Of a stretch of 64,000 nt of DNA, positions 1-8,883 are shown piece after piece. The stretch spans positions 23,849-87,848 of the forward strand of contig NZ_JAMOIE010000006.1 in NCBI RefSeq assembly GCF_024448935.1. The letters run 5' to 3'. This DNA comes from Stutzerimonas stutzeri (GTDB taxonomy: Bacteria; Pseudomonadota; Gammaproteobacteria; Pseudomonadales; Pseudomonadaceae). The position numbers were made by a program, and so were the translations under genes. The notes under the pieces are model-generated. The model did not search any database and was not told the origin of the DNA. It saw only the letters and a program-made list of their open reading frames with translations. Every line of letters begins with the position of its first letter. Within the stretch, counting starts at the first letter, position 1.

Positions 1-183
1 GAGCATCAGACGCAGAAAGTCACACGCGTCGTTCGGCTTCTTCAAGGCGTTGCCGGCTCTGAAGATGCGTTGCTCCAGCAGCGCGATGGCCTGTTGAATG
101 ATCCGGTCTTCGTGCTCGTCGACGGCGACGGGATCGCGCTCCAACTCGATACAGGAGTCTTCGGGGGAAAGTACAGCAGTCAT
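1..183 (-). CDS. radC: RadC-like JAB-domain protein, N-terminal part (cut by window edge)
   Basis: The first 61 codons read from an ATG at 183-181, preceded by a clear GGAGG ribosome-binding site. The sequence MTAVLSPEDSC, then a helical stretch with RIIQQAIALLEQRIFRAG and a DACDFLRLML segment, resembles the N-terminus of the RadC-family (MPN/JAB metalloprotease-like) proteins carried by ICEs. The catalytic JAB motif would lie outside the window. The gene follows the broken DsbA-like gene on the same strand, and a structured leader (283-386) sits upstream. The family call rests only on the N-terminus and on location, since a radC homologue next to the TraC-type ATPase is common in these elements. 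Confidence 0.65.
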   Translation of the reverse strand, partial: MTAVLSPEDSCIELERDPVAVDEHEDRIIQQAIALLEQRIFRAGNALKKPNDACDFLRLML

Positions 184-282
184 GGAAACCTCCAATGGAA
201 GAGCGGAGGCACCCCATGGAGGCGGAACCTCCATGGGAATGACGGAAGGAAGAACACACATCCACCAGCGCGGGAACGCTGG

Positions 283-386
283 CCGTTCGCCTCGGGATGC
301 GTTGCGAACGAAGGTCAACGCAGCAGTACTGCGCCGTAGCCTTGAAGACCTCGGCTACCTGGGCATGTCGCCATCGTCGATGGCGG
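283..386 (-). ncRNA. Structured leader copy A, radC RNA motif-like
   Basis: Read on the minus strand this region folds into successive hairpins: CGCCATC/GATGGCG, GTAGCC/GGCTAC, a short GCAGTACTGC palindrome and GTTCGC/GCGAAC. The same series of stems, with covarying sequence, recurs at 29372, 33853, 34751, 36754 and 55810. Here it lies 100 bases upstream of the RadC-like gene and overlaps the end of the preceding broken gene. The published radC RNA motif is described as a 5'-UTR structure of DNA-interacting genes on proteobacterial mobile elements. Assignment to that Rfam family is from memory. Confidence 0.65.
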
Positions 387-1043
387 ACAAACCTGCAGCG
401 CGAGCCGGAGCGGCATCCGGCGCGTCGCCCATCAGCAGAAGATCCATGGCGGACAGCAGCGCATCGCCTTCGACCGGCCCTTGCAGGAGCAACGATCGCC
501 CGGTCTGGCGATCCTCCAGGCGCAGGCTGGGGGTGGCGGTGATGCCGCCGTGCGCGCCTTGCTCGGCCTGATCGCGCACGATGAGCTGGGGACGTTCGCT
601 ATCCAGGCAGCGCTGGAGCGCCGGTGTCAGCCCTGGATAGCGAAGCCCCCCGGGCAGCCCCTGGCCGCCGCCGCGCGTGTGCTGGTACAGCCAGCCGACG
701 GCATCGAAGAAGGCCCCGTGCCCGCCGGTCTCGCCCGCACACTCGGCCACACGTGCCAGTTCCGAGGCGGCCGGCTCGGGTAGTAGGCCTTGCAGAACGG
801 GCATTCCAGGTCCGCGTAGAACGTCAGCACGAAACGGGCGTCGGCCTGGCCGTGGCGCCACGGCGGACCGTCCGGGTGGTCCTGAGTGGTCGGGGCCGGT
901 GTGGCGCTGGGGCTTTCGCGCAGCACCACGGCGAGCAGCGCGAACAGCAGCACCGCAAGCAGGCCGACGGCACATAGCAACAGACGCAGACAACGCCGAC
1001 GACGTACGGCCGGTGGCGGGTTCGTTGAGCGATGGAGAGGCAT
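355..1043 (-). pseudogene. DsbA/thioredoxin-like ICE protein, broken by internal deletion
   Basis: From ATG 1043 the reading frame encodes an N-terminal membrane anchor followed by FYADLECPFCKAYYP, a thioredoxin-fold segment with a CPFC active-site motif. The natural continuation (PAASELARVAECAGETGGH to the C-terminus, stop at 355) lies in another frame, and the join is near 775-783. From memory of intact homologues, about 20 codons between the CxxC helix and the PAAS segment are also missing, so this looks like an out-of-frame deletion rather than a single indel. The role of the intact family would be disulfide handling for periplasmic transfer proteins. It lies 15 bases downstream of the TraC-type ATPase gene in the transfer operon. 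The product predicted from the open frame alone would be a 138-residue truncated protein. Confidence 0.75.
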
Positions 1044-1058
1044 GGCGTGCTCCGGCCG

Positions 1059-3935
1059 TCAGGAGAGCAGATCGGCGTATGGCAACGGCTCGATGCCGCG
1101 CGCCCGGTCGATGTTCTCGGATACCTTGAGCGCGGCTTCCAGCTCGTTGATGCCGAACTGCTGCATGAGCCGGTATCGTTCGGCTTTCTCTTCGGGTTCG
1201 GTCTGGGCCAGTGCGAGATACAAGCTCGGCGGTACGGCCCTGAACAGCACCTCCATGCTCTTGGAGAGAATGACGCCCTCGCTGAACTTCCCGGATTCCT
1301 TCCTGGCCGAGAGCATCAGTGCCTTCTGCGCTGGCGACAACTCGCGGAACCTGGCAATTTTTTCGACTTCGTCCGGTGGCATCGACAGGCACAACCACCA
1401 CTCGATCATATTGAGCATCGGCTCCGCCGCCCTGGGCAGATCGTCGATGTTCTGCGTTGCCAACCAATACCAGGCGCCCAATTTTCTCCACATCTTGGTG
1501 ATCTTCACCACGTACGGAGACAGCAAGGGATTGCGCGTGATGATGTGGCCTTCATCGGTCACGTTGAGGATTGGCCGACCGAGAAACTGGTCGCGTTCCG
1601 CAATGTTGTTGACGGTATTGATCAGGGAGATGTAGGCGATCGAGAGCTGGGCGTTGTAGCCCTCCCTGGCATAGGTGGCGAGATCGACGACCGTGATGTC
1701 GGCTTCCTGCCAGGGCGTGCCGGGACGGTCGAACATTTCGCCGTCTGAGCCTTGCGTGAAGATGTCCATAGCGTCAGCCATCTCCAACAACCGCGTGCGA
1801 CGGGTTTCGGGCAGGGTCGAATCGCGGCCGCGCTCGCGCAGCGCGTCGCGCACGTCGCGCGTGAGCACATCCCGGTCTTGCGCGACGCAGTGGCGGGCGG
1901 CGTCCAGGATGCACTGGCGGATCAGCGAACGATCGGCACGCGTCATACGTGCCTCTTCCTTGTCCTCACCGCCCGTGATCATCAAGCGCGCGGTGATCTC
2001 AAGCTCGCCGAGCACATCGCGCTGCTCGTCCGCATCCACGGCGGCCGGGTCGGTAGGCTGTTCCTCATCCAGCGCATCGGCGTCCAGCGTCTGCACATCA
2101 CTGGGGGATTCAATCAACCGGCGGGCATCGGCGAACGGCGCGAGGCTCACGCCCGAACCGGGCGCGAGCTTGACCCGGTTCACCGACAGGCCCAGCCGTG
2201 CGGCGAAATCAGCCAGCAAGCCAAAGGAATTACCGGCCTCCACGATGAACATGCGTGGGCGATAGATCGCGGCGACCTGGTTGAGGATGTTGTTGAGCGT
2301 GGCCGACTTGCCCGAACCCGTTGGCCCAAACAAAAACAAATGGGCATTCATTTGCCGATCCAATCTGCTGAACGGATCGAACGTCAATACTCCGCCACCG
2401 CGATTGAACAGCGTGATGCCGGGCCTGCCCGTACCCTGGCTGCGTCCCCATGCCGGTGACAGATTGGCGGCATGCTGAGCGAACATCAGTTGCGTGTACC
2501 ACTGCTTGCGGTCCGCGCCGGGGTTGTAGACGCAAGGCAGCCAGCGCAGATAGCTGTTGAGCGGCGCGACTTCGTCTTCTTCACGGACTGGCTGCAGCCC
2601 GGCGTTGAGCATCACGTTGGCGAGCTGCAGGCCGCGCCGGTCCAGTTCGTCTTCGTCGTCGCCGGAGAGGTAGAACGCCAGCGAGCCGCGATACAGCTTG
2701 TGAGAGCTGCCGATCAGCGAACGCGCCTCCTGCACGTCCTGGAGCGCCTGCTCGGACGCCAGGGTTTCTCCGACTGACTTCTTCGCCAGTTGGTTGAGGT
2801 GCGCTTCCAGGATGTCCTGCGGCGTCGCAACCAGCGTCAGGCACATCACGGTGCCTTCGGGCAGCTGGTCGAACAGCGTGTTGATCGCGTCGCCCTTACG
2901 CGTTTCGCCGGTGAGATGGCCGGTGGCCGGCGGCATGCGCAGGCGGTCGGTGACCATGACCCGGTGCGGCAGGCTATCGAAGTACCACAACCCCAGCTCG
3001 GCGTCGGAGCGCGGCTGGCCGAAGAACAACCTCTGCGAGAAATCCTTGCCGCTGGCGAGTTCGATCTCGTCAGATTCCGGCGCGTCCGGATAGGCTGCCA
3101 GCCGGTAGAAGCGTTCGCGATCCTGAGCCGTCGGCCCGAGCATGGTGGGCCGGGGATTGAACCAACGCAGCAGCCAGTCATGGATTTGCGGCGCATCCAG
3201 TCGGCGCGTTTGGATACCTGCGTTGGACAGGCCGCCAATCAGGCGGTCGCACACGACGTTCAGCGCCTGCTCGGGTGTCTGGCCGCGGCGGCCGGTCTGG
3301 CCCGCAGCGCGGCGATAGACCACCATCCGCACGCGCCGGCTCTGACCGCGCCACGGCAGGCGTGTGACAGCCGTGTCCTCGAACAGTCCGCCGGATTTGG
3401 CAACGGCGCGGAGATGGTGGGCGAACGAGGTCAGGTAGAACTCCGTGAAGCGGCTACCCTCGGCACGCGGCTGAACGTAGCCGCGCAGCGTGTCCAGGTA
3501 CTGGTCAAAGTTGGCCTCGTCCTGGGCGTAGAGCTGGAGCACCCATGGATTCGCATCGAGCTCGTCGAAGCTGTCCTGCAAGGCGTTTTCCAACGCATCG
3601 CGTGCCCGTGCCAGCCAGGCGGCCTCGCGACCTTCAGTGCCCAGCGGCGTCAGCTCGAAAAAGGCGGCAACCGAGACGCCATCCTCAAGCAGAATGCACT
3701 GCGAATCCGGCAGGTACTCAACCCACGGCAGCAGCGCGACGAATGACGGTGCCGCATCGTACAGTGCCTGCTCATCGGCCACCGTGGCCGGGCGGCTGGG
3801 CGCGACCGCCTCGCCGGGTTCGGGAATGCCGGCCTCGCGCAGCGCGCGTACATGGCGCGTCCAGCCATCCTGCCGGTCATCGATCTGCGCCGCATCGTTA
3901 GGTGCCCGCCGGCGCCAGGGCAACGACCAGGCCAT
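1059..3935 (-). CDS. Conjugative transfer ATPase, TraC/VirB4 family (PFL_4706 type)
   Basis: This 958-residue protein is the energising ATPase of the mating-pair-formation secretion system, acting at the inner membrane. Walker A (FGPTGSGKSATLNN) is at about residues 540-550. The Walker B region with DEGH and the following KITKMWRKLGAWYWLATQN segment is near 795. Length and motifs fit the ICE-specific TraC family (TIGR03744, PFL_4706 family). Its start overlaps the stop of the upstream lipoprotein gene as TGATG, indicating translational coupling. No damage is visible. Confidence 0.93.
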   Translation of the reverse strand: MAWSLPWRRRAPNDAAQIDDRQDGWTRHVRALREAGIPEPGEAVAPSRPATVADEQALYDAAPSFVALLPWVEYLPDSQCILLEDGVSVAAFFELTPLGTEGREAAWLARARDALENALQDSFDELDANPWVLQLYAQDEANFDQYLDTLRGYVQPRAEGSRFTEFYLTSFAHHLRAVAKSGGLFEDTAVTRLPWRGQSRRVRMVVYRRAAGQTGRRGQTPEQALNVVCDRLIGGLSNAGIQTRRLDAPQIHDWLLRWFNPRPTMLGPTAQDRERFYRLAAYPDAPESDEIELASGKDFSQRLFFGQPRSDAELGLWYFDSLPHRVMVTDRLRMPPATGHLTGETRKGDAINTLFDQLPEGTVMCLTLVATPQDILEAHLNQLAKKSVGETLASEQALQDVQEARSLIGSSHKLYRGSLAFYLSGDDEDELDRRGLQLANVMLNAGLQPVREEDEVAPLNSYLRWLPCVYNPGADRKQWYTQLMFAQHAANLSPAWGRSQGTGRPGITLFNRGGGVLTFDPFSRLDRQMNAHLFLFGPTGSGKSATLNNILNQVAAIYRPRMFIVEAGNSFGLLADFAARLGLSVNRVKLAPGSGVSLAPFADARRLIESPSDVQTLDADALDEEQPTDPAAVDADEQRDVLGELEITARLMITGGEDKEEARMTRADRSLIRQCILDAARHCVAQDRDVLTRDVRDALRERGRDSTLPETRRTRLLEMADAMDIFTQGSDGEMFDRPGTPWQEADITVVDLATYAREGYNAQLSIAYISLINTVNNIAERDQFLGRPILNVTDEGHIITRNPLLSPYVVKITKMWRKLGAWYWLATQNIDDLPRAAEPMLNMIEWWLCLSMPPDEVEKIARFRELSPAQKALMLSARKESGKFSEGVILSKSMEVLFRAVPPSLYLALAQTEPEEKAERYRLMQQFGINELEAALKVSENIDRARGIEPLPYADLLS

Positions 3936-4369
3936 CAGTACGCCTCCGTGCGTTCGCCCGGCATCGCGTACTGGACGCGCTGATACAAGGGGAAAACAGT
4001 CGAATAGCCTGGCACCGGCACGGGATCGGTGCCGGCCAGATGCGGATACACATACATCACCAGGTCTGGATTCGGCAGCCTCGGGAACTGGTGATGGATT
4101 TCGTTCGCGGCCGTACGCGTGTAGCGCATCTGCTCGGCGGGCGCGGCCTGTACATCCGCATCCGTCAGCGGCCGGCGCAGGCTCTGGCGCGCGTCCAGCA
4201 GTTGGCGGCGAGCCACCTGACCGCTGCCGCCATCGCCGGCCGCCTGGTGCCAGATGTCCTGCATCGTGCGGCCGCCATGCGGCATCAATTCTTCCTTGCT
4301 GGTGGCGCAGCCGGCCAGCGCCGCCACGGCCGCCGCCAGCAGCAGCGGTTTAATCCAGTTCGAGTGCAT
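3935..4369 (-). CDS. Conjugative transfer region lipoprotein (TIGR03751 type)
   Basis: A 144-residue protein beginning MHSNWIKPLLLAAAVAALAGCATS, a signal peptide with a lipobox (LAGC), so an outer-membrane or periplasmic lipoprotein. An upstream in-frame extension is open, but this ATG at 4369 directly precedes the signal peptide and is preceded by AGGAG, so it is the chosen start. The mature part is Pro/Tyr-rich and matches the lipoprotein expected between the VirB10-like and VirB4-like genes of this ICE class (TIGR03751 family). It overlaps both neighbours. By analogy with TraV/VirB7 it may help assemble the outer-membrane core. Confidence 0.87.
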   Translation of the reverse strand: MHSNWIKPLLLAAAVAALAGCATSKEELMPHGGRTMQDIWHQAAGDGGSGQVARRQLLDARQSLRRPLTDADVQAAPAEQMRYTRTAANEIHHQFPRLPNPDLVMYVYPHLAGTDPVPVPGYSTVFPLYQRVQYAMPGERTEAY

Positions 4370-5759
4370 GAGCTTCTCCTGCGCGATGGTCGACGCGGCG
4401 GCCTTCGGGGTCGTAGTCAATCTCAAGGGGTTTTTCGAGATGAACGGCGACCTGTGCGCCGGGCTGGACATAGACCGCCGCGAAGGCTTGGCCGTAGAGC
4501 CGGTTCACCCACTGCGACATGTCCTGCACGCCGCCGGCGAGGATGCGTCCGACCGCCTCGTTGGTGCTGATGCCGACCGTGCCGATCGAGCCATCGGCAC
4601 CGACATAGGACATCTGGCCGCTGTCGGAGTCGATCAGCGAAGCGACGCCCGCGCCCGAGGCGGTGATCAAGGCCTGGGTACCGAGATACTGCTGCGCATT
4701 ACTGCGGCGTTCGCCACTGACACAAGGAATCCCATACGGATCGCTGATCCAGCCCAGGCCATCCTGCTGGTTGTTCTGCTGGCTGCTGCGCTCGCTGTCT
4801 TCGGGAATCGTGCGCACAGTCCCGTCATGGAACACGAACGTGATGCTACGTACCTGCCCCCTGACGCAGGACAAGGTCCAGTCGCCGCTGGCAGTGCCAC
4901 TGAACACCGCGCCAGCCACATCCGGGATGTCGATGCCGTTGGCGGTCAAATTGTCCGGCCCGACGAGGACTTTGAACGGGAACGGGTCGTTGACGGTGCC
5001 ATCGACCGGGACACGGCCGATCAATGCGGTCATCGCGACCGATCCCATCAGGGTGGAGTTCGTCGGTACGGTGTAGACCGCCTGGGCCGTCTTGACGCCG
5101 GCAGCCCTGGCACCGGCATCGGCAACATGCCCGACGGTGGCCTCCAGCGTTTTCTGTGCCGGTCCGAAGCTGGTCGGGAAGCTCAGGCTTGTACCCGCGC
5201 CGCCGCGTCCGTCGGTTTGCCTGGCGTCATCCGGTTCCACCCAGCGGATACCGCCTTCGCCAGCGAAACCATCGCCGTCACCTTCGCGCAAACCCAATCC
5301 GACCGGCAGATCGGCATGACCGCCGCCACCGATGTTCTCCAACCGGCGCTGCAGATCCTGCAACAGGCCTTCGGTCTGCCGGCGCTCGCCGGCCAGTTGC
5401 TCCTGGTCGCGACGCAATGCGGTGCGCTCGGCTTCCAGCGCCGTGCCGATACGCTGGTCGATCGCGCTTTCGCGCTGGCGCAGGCGTTGGTTTTCCTCGC
5501 GCTGGGTGCGGTTGTCCGCCGTGGCCGTCTGCAATTCGGTGCGCAACTGCCGCACCTGCGCCACCAGGGTGGCGACCGTATCGCGGGGCGTATCGCCCTC
5601 GATGCCGAGCGCCTGCATTTCTTCGGCGGTGAGCTGCGGTTCGGCATCGACGCTGGTGGGGGGCTGGTCGCCGCCGCCGGAGAACAGGCGGATGCCAAAG
5701 AACAGCACCAGCAAGGCGACCGGAAGCACTAGCCATTTGAGCAAGCCGTTACTGCGCAT
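4350..5759 (-). CDS. ICE mating-pair protein, VirB10/TraB-like (PFL_4705 family)
   Basis: A 469-residue protein with one N-terminal membrane segment (LLKWLVLPVALLVLFFGIRLF), a charged coiled-coil from about residue 60 to 135 (heptad-rich, ending RRLENIGGGG), and a C-terminal beta-rich domain with repeated polar turns. This architecture and the length match the TIGR03752 family (PFL_4705), thought to play the TraB/VirB10 role linking inner and outer membranes. The stop overlaps the lipoprotein start by 20 bases and the start overlaps the upstream gene by 11, so it is part of a tightly coupled operon. Confidence 0.9.
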   Translation of the reverse strand: MRSNGLLKWLVLPVALLVLFFGIRLFSGGGDQPPTSVDAEPQLTAEEMQALGIEGDTPRDTVATLVAQVRQLRTELQTATADNRTQREENQRLRQRESAIDQRIGTALEAERTALRRDQEQLAGERRQTEGLLQDLQRRLENIGGGGHADLPVGLGLREGDGDGFAGEGGIRWVEPDDARQTDGRGGAGTSLSFPTSFGPAQKTLEATVGHVADAGARAAGVKTAQAVYTVPTNSTLMGSVAMTALIGRVPVDGTVNDPFPFKVLVGPDNLTANGIDIPDVAGAVFSGTASGDWTLSCVRGQVRSITFVFHDGTVRTIPEDSERSSQQNNQQDGLGWISDPYGIPCVSGERRSNAQQYLGTQALITASGAGVASLIDSDSGQMSYVGADGSIGTVGISTNEAVGRILAGGVQDMSQWVNRLYGQAFAAVYVQPGAQVAVHLEKPLEIDYDPEGRRVDHRAGEAHALELD

Positions 5760-6651
5760 CGCCGGACTCCTTGAGGTCGTGACCAGGAGCGACCTGGGGC
5801 AACAGTGCGGCCGGGTCGAAGCGGTGGATGGCCGGCAGCAGCGACTGCGGCAGGCCGCGACCGCGCGTGACCAGATACAGCACCGTGGTGTCCTCCGGCG
5901 TGCCGCGCGGACCGAGCGTCGGATGCTGGAAGGTGGCGGTGAGAAAGTCCCCTTGCAGCGCGCGCGGATCGAGATCGATCCAGCCGCCGCCGGTATGGGT
6001 CAGCCGCACGGCGGTCACCCACTGATCCTCCAGCCGCCATGCCGCCAGCGCCTCGGCGCGTACAGGCAGGGTCGGCAGCAAGGTATCGAGCGGCAGGTCG
6101 CGGCGCAGATTCACGCGCATGACGCCGGGCACGGGCTCCACGGTGCGAAGCGGCGCGTACAGGTTCTGGGCCGCATAGCGGGTCAGCACCACTGCCACCG
6201 GGGTTTCGCGCCGGGGCGGACGGGCTTGATCTGGGGATGGTGCAGCGGTGCCGGATTCCTGTGCCTGGCCGTAGCGCTGCGGCGTGGCGTTGCCCTCAAC
6301 GATGCGCACTGGCTCCAACGGCGGCTCGCCGTCCTTGGCCGGCTCGGCAGCGATGTCCAGCAGGATCAGCGCGCCGCTGTCAGCATCCTGCAATTGCAGT
6401 CGCGTGGGCTCGATCGGTTCGCTGGCGCGCAGATAGACCGCGCCGCCGGCACTCTGCACGCGCAGCCGGTCGCCGACGCTGGCCGGAACGCCGACGCGTA
6501 CATTGCGATCCACGAACACGATGCGTTCCTCTCCGACCTGCAGCGGCACGGCCAGAGGCAGGCGCTCCCAGCGCAGGATTTCCACGGCATGGGCCATGGG
6601 CACGAGCGCGCAGGCCAGCATGCCCAGCCAGACGAGAAGGCGGGTCTTCAT
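5749..6651 (-). CDS. ICE protein, TraK/VirB9-like (PFL_4704 family)
   Basis: A 300-residue exported protein: signal peptide MKTRLLVWLGMLACALVPMAHA, then a beta-rich region (EILRWERLPLAVPLQVGEER) and a second region after about residue 180. It fits TIGR03749 (PFL_4704 family), the presumed TraK/VirB9-like secretin-core component in the periplasm or outer membrane. The start overlaps the stop of the upstream gene as ATGA. Confidence 0.88.
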   Translation of the reverse strand: MKTRLLVWLGMLACALVPMAHAVEILRWERLPLAVPLQVGEERIVFVDRNVRVGVPASVGDRLRVQSAGGAVYLRASEPIEPTRLQLQDADSGALILLDIAAEPAKDGEPPLEPVRIVEGNATPQRYGQAQESGTAAPSPDQARPPRRETPVAVVLTRYAAQNLYAPLRTVEPVPGVMRVNLRRDLPLDTLLPTLPVRAEALAAWRLEDQWVTAVRLTHTGGGWIDLDPRALQGDFLTATFQHPTLGPRGTPEDTTVLYLVTRGRGLPQSLLPAIHRFDPAALLPQVAPGHDLKESGDAQ

Positions 6652-7328
6652 GGGGAGTCTCCTTGCTGGCCCAGGCCGCCGCGAGCAGGTGGCTCCGGTT
6701 CGGGCGTGGCGATGCGCTGCGGCGCACCGTCGTAGCAGTCGAGAACCAGGCCGAAGGGGTTGCGCGCGGGATCAACGTCCGACCGCGCGACTTTGAGCGG
6801 GTAGCGCACCAGCGCGCGCTTGACCTGCTCCGGCCCGTGGTACTCGTCCGCGCTGAGATCGAGCGTCACCACCCAGTTGCGATCGGAGACCGTGCGCACG
6901 CGCGCGGTCGGGTTGTCGCCGTAGCCGCGCCCGGGGATCTCATACACGCCACGCACCCGCTGGCGCAGCTCTCCCGTAGAACGGCGGTAGTCATAGTCGG
7001 CCTGCAGAAAGGCGCGGCAGGCGGGGGTGAAGTACGGCGATAGCGCATGCAGGTTGCGCGCGTAGTCCTCTTCGCCATTCGTGGGCCAGCGGTGCAGTTG
7101 CTGCCACACATAAAAAGTGAATGAATAGACGCTTTCCGGCGGCACGTCCCACCAGGGCCGGGTGCTGCCTGAGCGCAGATCGGGCGGAACGTGAATGGTC
7201 AGGTCGCGGGGCGCGCTCCACCAGCCGCCGCCCATCACCAGCGCGATCAGCAGCAGCGCAACAGCACCCAGGCGCAGGGTCTTGATGTGCGCCTGCAAGT
7301 GCGCGACTTCGTTCCGGAAGCGGCTCAT
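6648..7328 (-). CDS. ICE protein, TraE/VirB8-like (PFL_4703 family)
   Basis: A 226-residue protein with a short cytoplasmic N-terminus (MSRFRNEVAHLQAHIKTLRL), one membrane helix and a periplasmic domain containing VYSFTFYVWQQLHRW and RVRTVSDRNWVVTLDL. This matches TIGR03746 (PFL_4703 family), a TraE-like bitopic inner-membrane component. A longer open frame exists upstream, but it lies inside the preceding gene; ATG 7328 overlaps that gene's stop by 4 bases (ATGA), which supports it. Confidence 0.88.
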   Translation of the reverse strand: MSRFRNEVAHLQAHIKTLRLGAVALLLIALVMGGGWWSAPRDLTIHVPPDLRSGSTRPWWDVPPESVYSFTFYVWQQLHRWPTNGEEDYARNLHALSPYFTPACRAFLQADYDYRRSTGELRQRVRGVYEIPGRGYGDNPTARVRTVSDRNWVVTLDLSADEYHGPEQVKRALVRYPLKVARSDVDPARNPFGLVLDCYDGAPQRIATPEPEPPARGGLGQQGDSP

Positions 7329-7723
7329 CGCGCTACCCTCCGGTTCGACCAGCGGCCCGAACGCGTGATCAGTGCATGCCCGCCGATCCAGCCGGCTACC
7401 AAGGGATAGCGGGTCGCGATGCGCCATTGCAGTTGGCGGTACAACCAGGTGTCGGGTCTGCCGCGTTTCTGACGGCGCAGGATGCCTCCGCCGATGAACA
7501 CGCCGAAGGCGATACCCAGCACGATGAAGGTGGGCGCGATCGCGATGGTCGAGAACAGCCAGGACAGGGGCGCGCCGACCAGCAATCCGGCTGCGCCGGA
7601 CAGGCCGCAGCAGATCCACAGCTCGTCCGCCGTCAGGCCGCGCACCACCACGGGATGCCGGTTGAGCCGGTGCGGAAGGAACATCACGGTGCCGTCCGCA
7701 CGGATGTGCTGATGCTCGGACAT
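7325..7723 (-). CDS. Conjugative transfer region membrane protein, TraL-like (TIGR03750 type)
   Basis: A 132-residue protein with a hydrophilic N-terminus (MLPHRL-type motif: FLPHRLNRHPVVVRGLTADEL) followed by two closely spaced membrane helices and a basic C-terminus. Size and pattern match TIGR03750, a TraL/VirB3-like inner-membrane component that usually sits between the PFL_4702 and PFL_4703 genes, as here. Confidence 0.87.
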   Translation of the reverse strand: MSEHQHIRADGTVMFLPHRLNRHPVVVRGLTADELWICCGLSGAAGLLVGAPLSWLFSTIAIAPTFIVLGIAFGVFIGGGILRRQKRGRPDTWLYRQLQWRIATRYPLVAGWIGGHALITRSGRWSNRRVAR

Positions 7724-7733
7724 GGGCGCGGCC

Positions 7734-8096
7734 TCAGAGAATCCCGGTCGCTTCGGTGAGCAGCCAGATACCGATGACCAACAGCACCGCGCCGATGGCT
7801 ACCGTGAGTCCGAACTGGCCCCAGGTCTTCCTGCCCGTGTGGATTTCCGCGTAGGTGCCGTAGGCGTGGTAGCACACGCCAATGAACATCGACGCCACGA
7901 CCAGCAGTGCGACCAGGAGCACGATGTCGTAGCCGTAGTTGCGAATGGTCTCCATGATCCCGCCGCCGGTGCCGCGCGACGGATTCTCCAGTTGCGGCAG
8001 GCCCTGTGCGAACGACAGCGCGGGCAGCGTGGTGAGGCTCAGTGCCAGCGCGGCGCGCCGGGCGAGACAGATGCGGGGGAAATGAGCGGTTTTCAT
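7734..8096 (-). CDS. ICE membrane protein, pilin-like (PFL_4702 family)
   Basis: A 120-residue protein with a signal peptide (ending ALSFA) and two membrane helices separated by a short polar loop containing HTGRKTWGQ. The layout resembles VirB2/TraA-type pilin precursors and matches TIGR03745 (PFL_4702 family). Gene order between the PFL_4701 and TIGR03750 genes is as expected. Pilin function is inferred from architecture. Confidence 0.87.
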   Translation of the reverse strand: MKTAHFPRICLARRAALALSLTTLPALSFAQGLPQLENPSRGTGGGIMETIRNYGYDIVLLVALLVVASMFIGVCYHAYGTYAEIHTGRKTWGQFGLTVAIGAVLLVIGIWLLTEATGIL

Positions 8097-8112
8097 GGTC
8101 TGACCCTTGTGG

Positions 8113-8346
8113 TTAGGAGAGGAGGAAAAAAGTCAGCACCAGGTACATCGCGAGAAAACGCACGACGACGCCGAGGAACTGACGCTGGTTGAGCTGGTTT
8201 TCCGCCCAGCCGACGTAGGCGGTGCGAATGGCCCAGGCCCCCCACAGCAGCAGCACCGCGAACACGAGGCCGACGATCACCGTCGCCATCGCGGCGGGTG
8301 CGATGCTGCTGTTGGCCTGGAAGGCGCTGATCTGCGCGGAGGTCAT
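8113..8346 (-). CDS. Small ICE membrane protein (PFL_4701 family)
   Basis: A 77-residue protein with two membrane helices (around ATVIVGLVFAVLLLWGAWAI and FLAMYLVLTFFLLS) joined by a polar loop. It fits TIGR03758 (PFL_4701 family). Start overlaps the stop of the RAQPRD gene (ATGA). Confidence 0.87.
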   Translation of the reverse strand: MTSAQISAFQANSSIAPAAMATVIVGLVFAVLLLWGAWAIRTAYVGWAENQLNQRQFLGVVVRFLAMYLVLTFFLLS

Positions 8347-8720
8347 GGCTGGGCCTCCGGTGCCGAGAAAACGTCGGGGGCGGACTCGTTGCGGTAATCG
8401 CCGCTCAGTACGGCGGGGTCGCGTGGCTGGGCGCGAGACGGCGCGAGGTGGAACTGGATGCCGGCGCGCACGCGCGCGAGGTCATCGAGTAGACGTGGGT
8501 AGTCGAAGTGGTAGCGCTCGCCCGCTGTGATCGGGGTATTCGCCGCACTCTGTGCGACGAAGCGTTCCAGCGCGTCGAGCTGGCGCAGGGCCGCAGCCAG
8601 CTCCTGGCGTTGGGCTGGCGTGCCGGCATGGGCCGCCAGCGGCGGGCTCGCCGTCAGCGCCATCAGCAGCAGGGCGGCCACGCCGCGATGCGCGGCGTGG
8701 CGTGGAAACGAAAACACCAT
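8343..8720 (-). CDS. ICE protein of the RAQPRD family
   Basis: A 125-residue secreted protein: signal peptide to about residue 32, a helical region, and the family-defining RAQPRD motif near the C-terminus (SRAQPRDPAVLSG). It belongs to TIGR01690. ATG 8720 is chosen over an upstream in-frame TTG because it begins the signal peptide and has a GAGGA upstream. It is the first gene of the downstream half of the transfer operon; the HEPN cargo gene lies directly upstream in the opposite direction, so this half probably needs its own promoter. Confidence 0.87.
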   Translation of the reverse strand: MVFSFPRHAAHRGVAALLLMALTASPPLAAHAGTPAQRQELAAALRQLDALERFVAQSAANTPITAGERYHFDYPRLLDDLARVRAGIQFHLAPSRAQPRDPAVLSGDYRNESAPDVFSAPEAQP

Positions 8721-8883
8721 CGCGCCATTCCTCGGTTCGATCAGCAATGGCTCGATCGTGGCGAGGCAGGCGCTTCAAGACCGCAAACAATGGGTACTGC
8801 GAACTGACCGGATTGATGGATGCCAATACCGTTGGTGCCAGCTTGCGATATCCTGCGATCAGCATTAGATCAAGGGAAAATGT

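Noticed and set aside
355..1491. A single 378-codon open frame spanning the end of the TraC gene and the DsbA-like gene
   Set aside because: Its N-terminal two thirds are the antiparallel or shifted frame of real genes; only its last third is a true coding segment, and it belongs to the broken DsbA-like gene.
8843..8871. TTGCGA / TAGATC as the promoter of the HEPN gene
   Set aside because: Transcription would begin between the RBS and the start codon, so it would not give a translatable message in the usual way.
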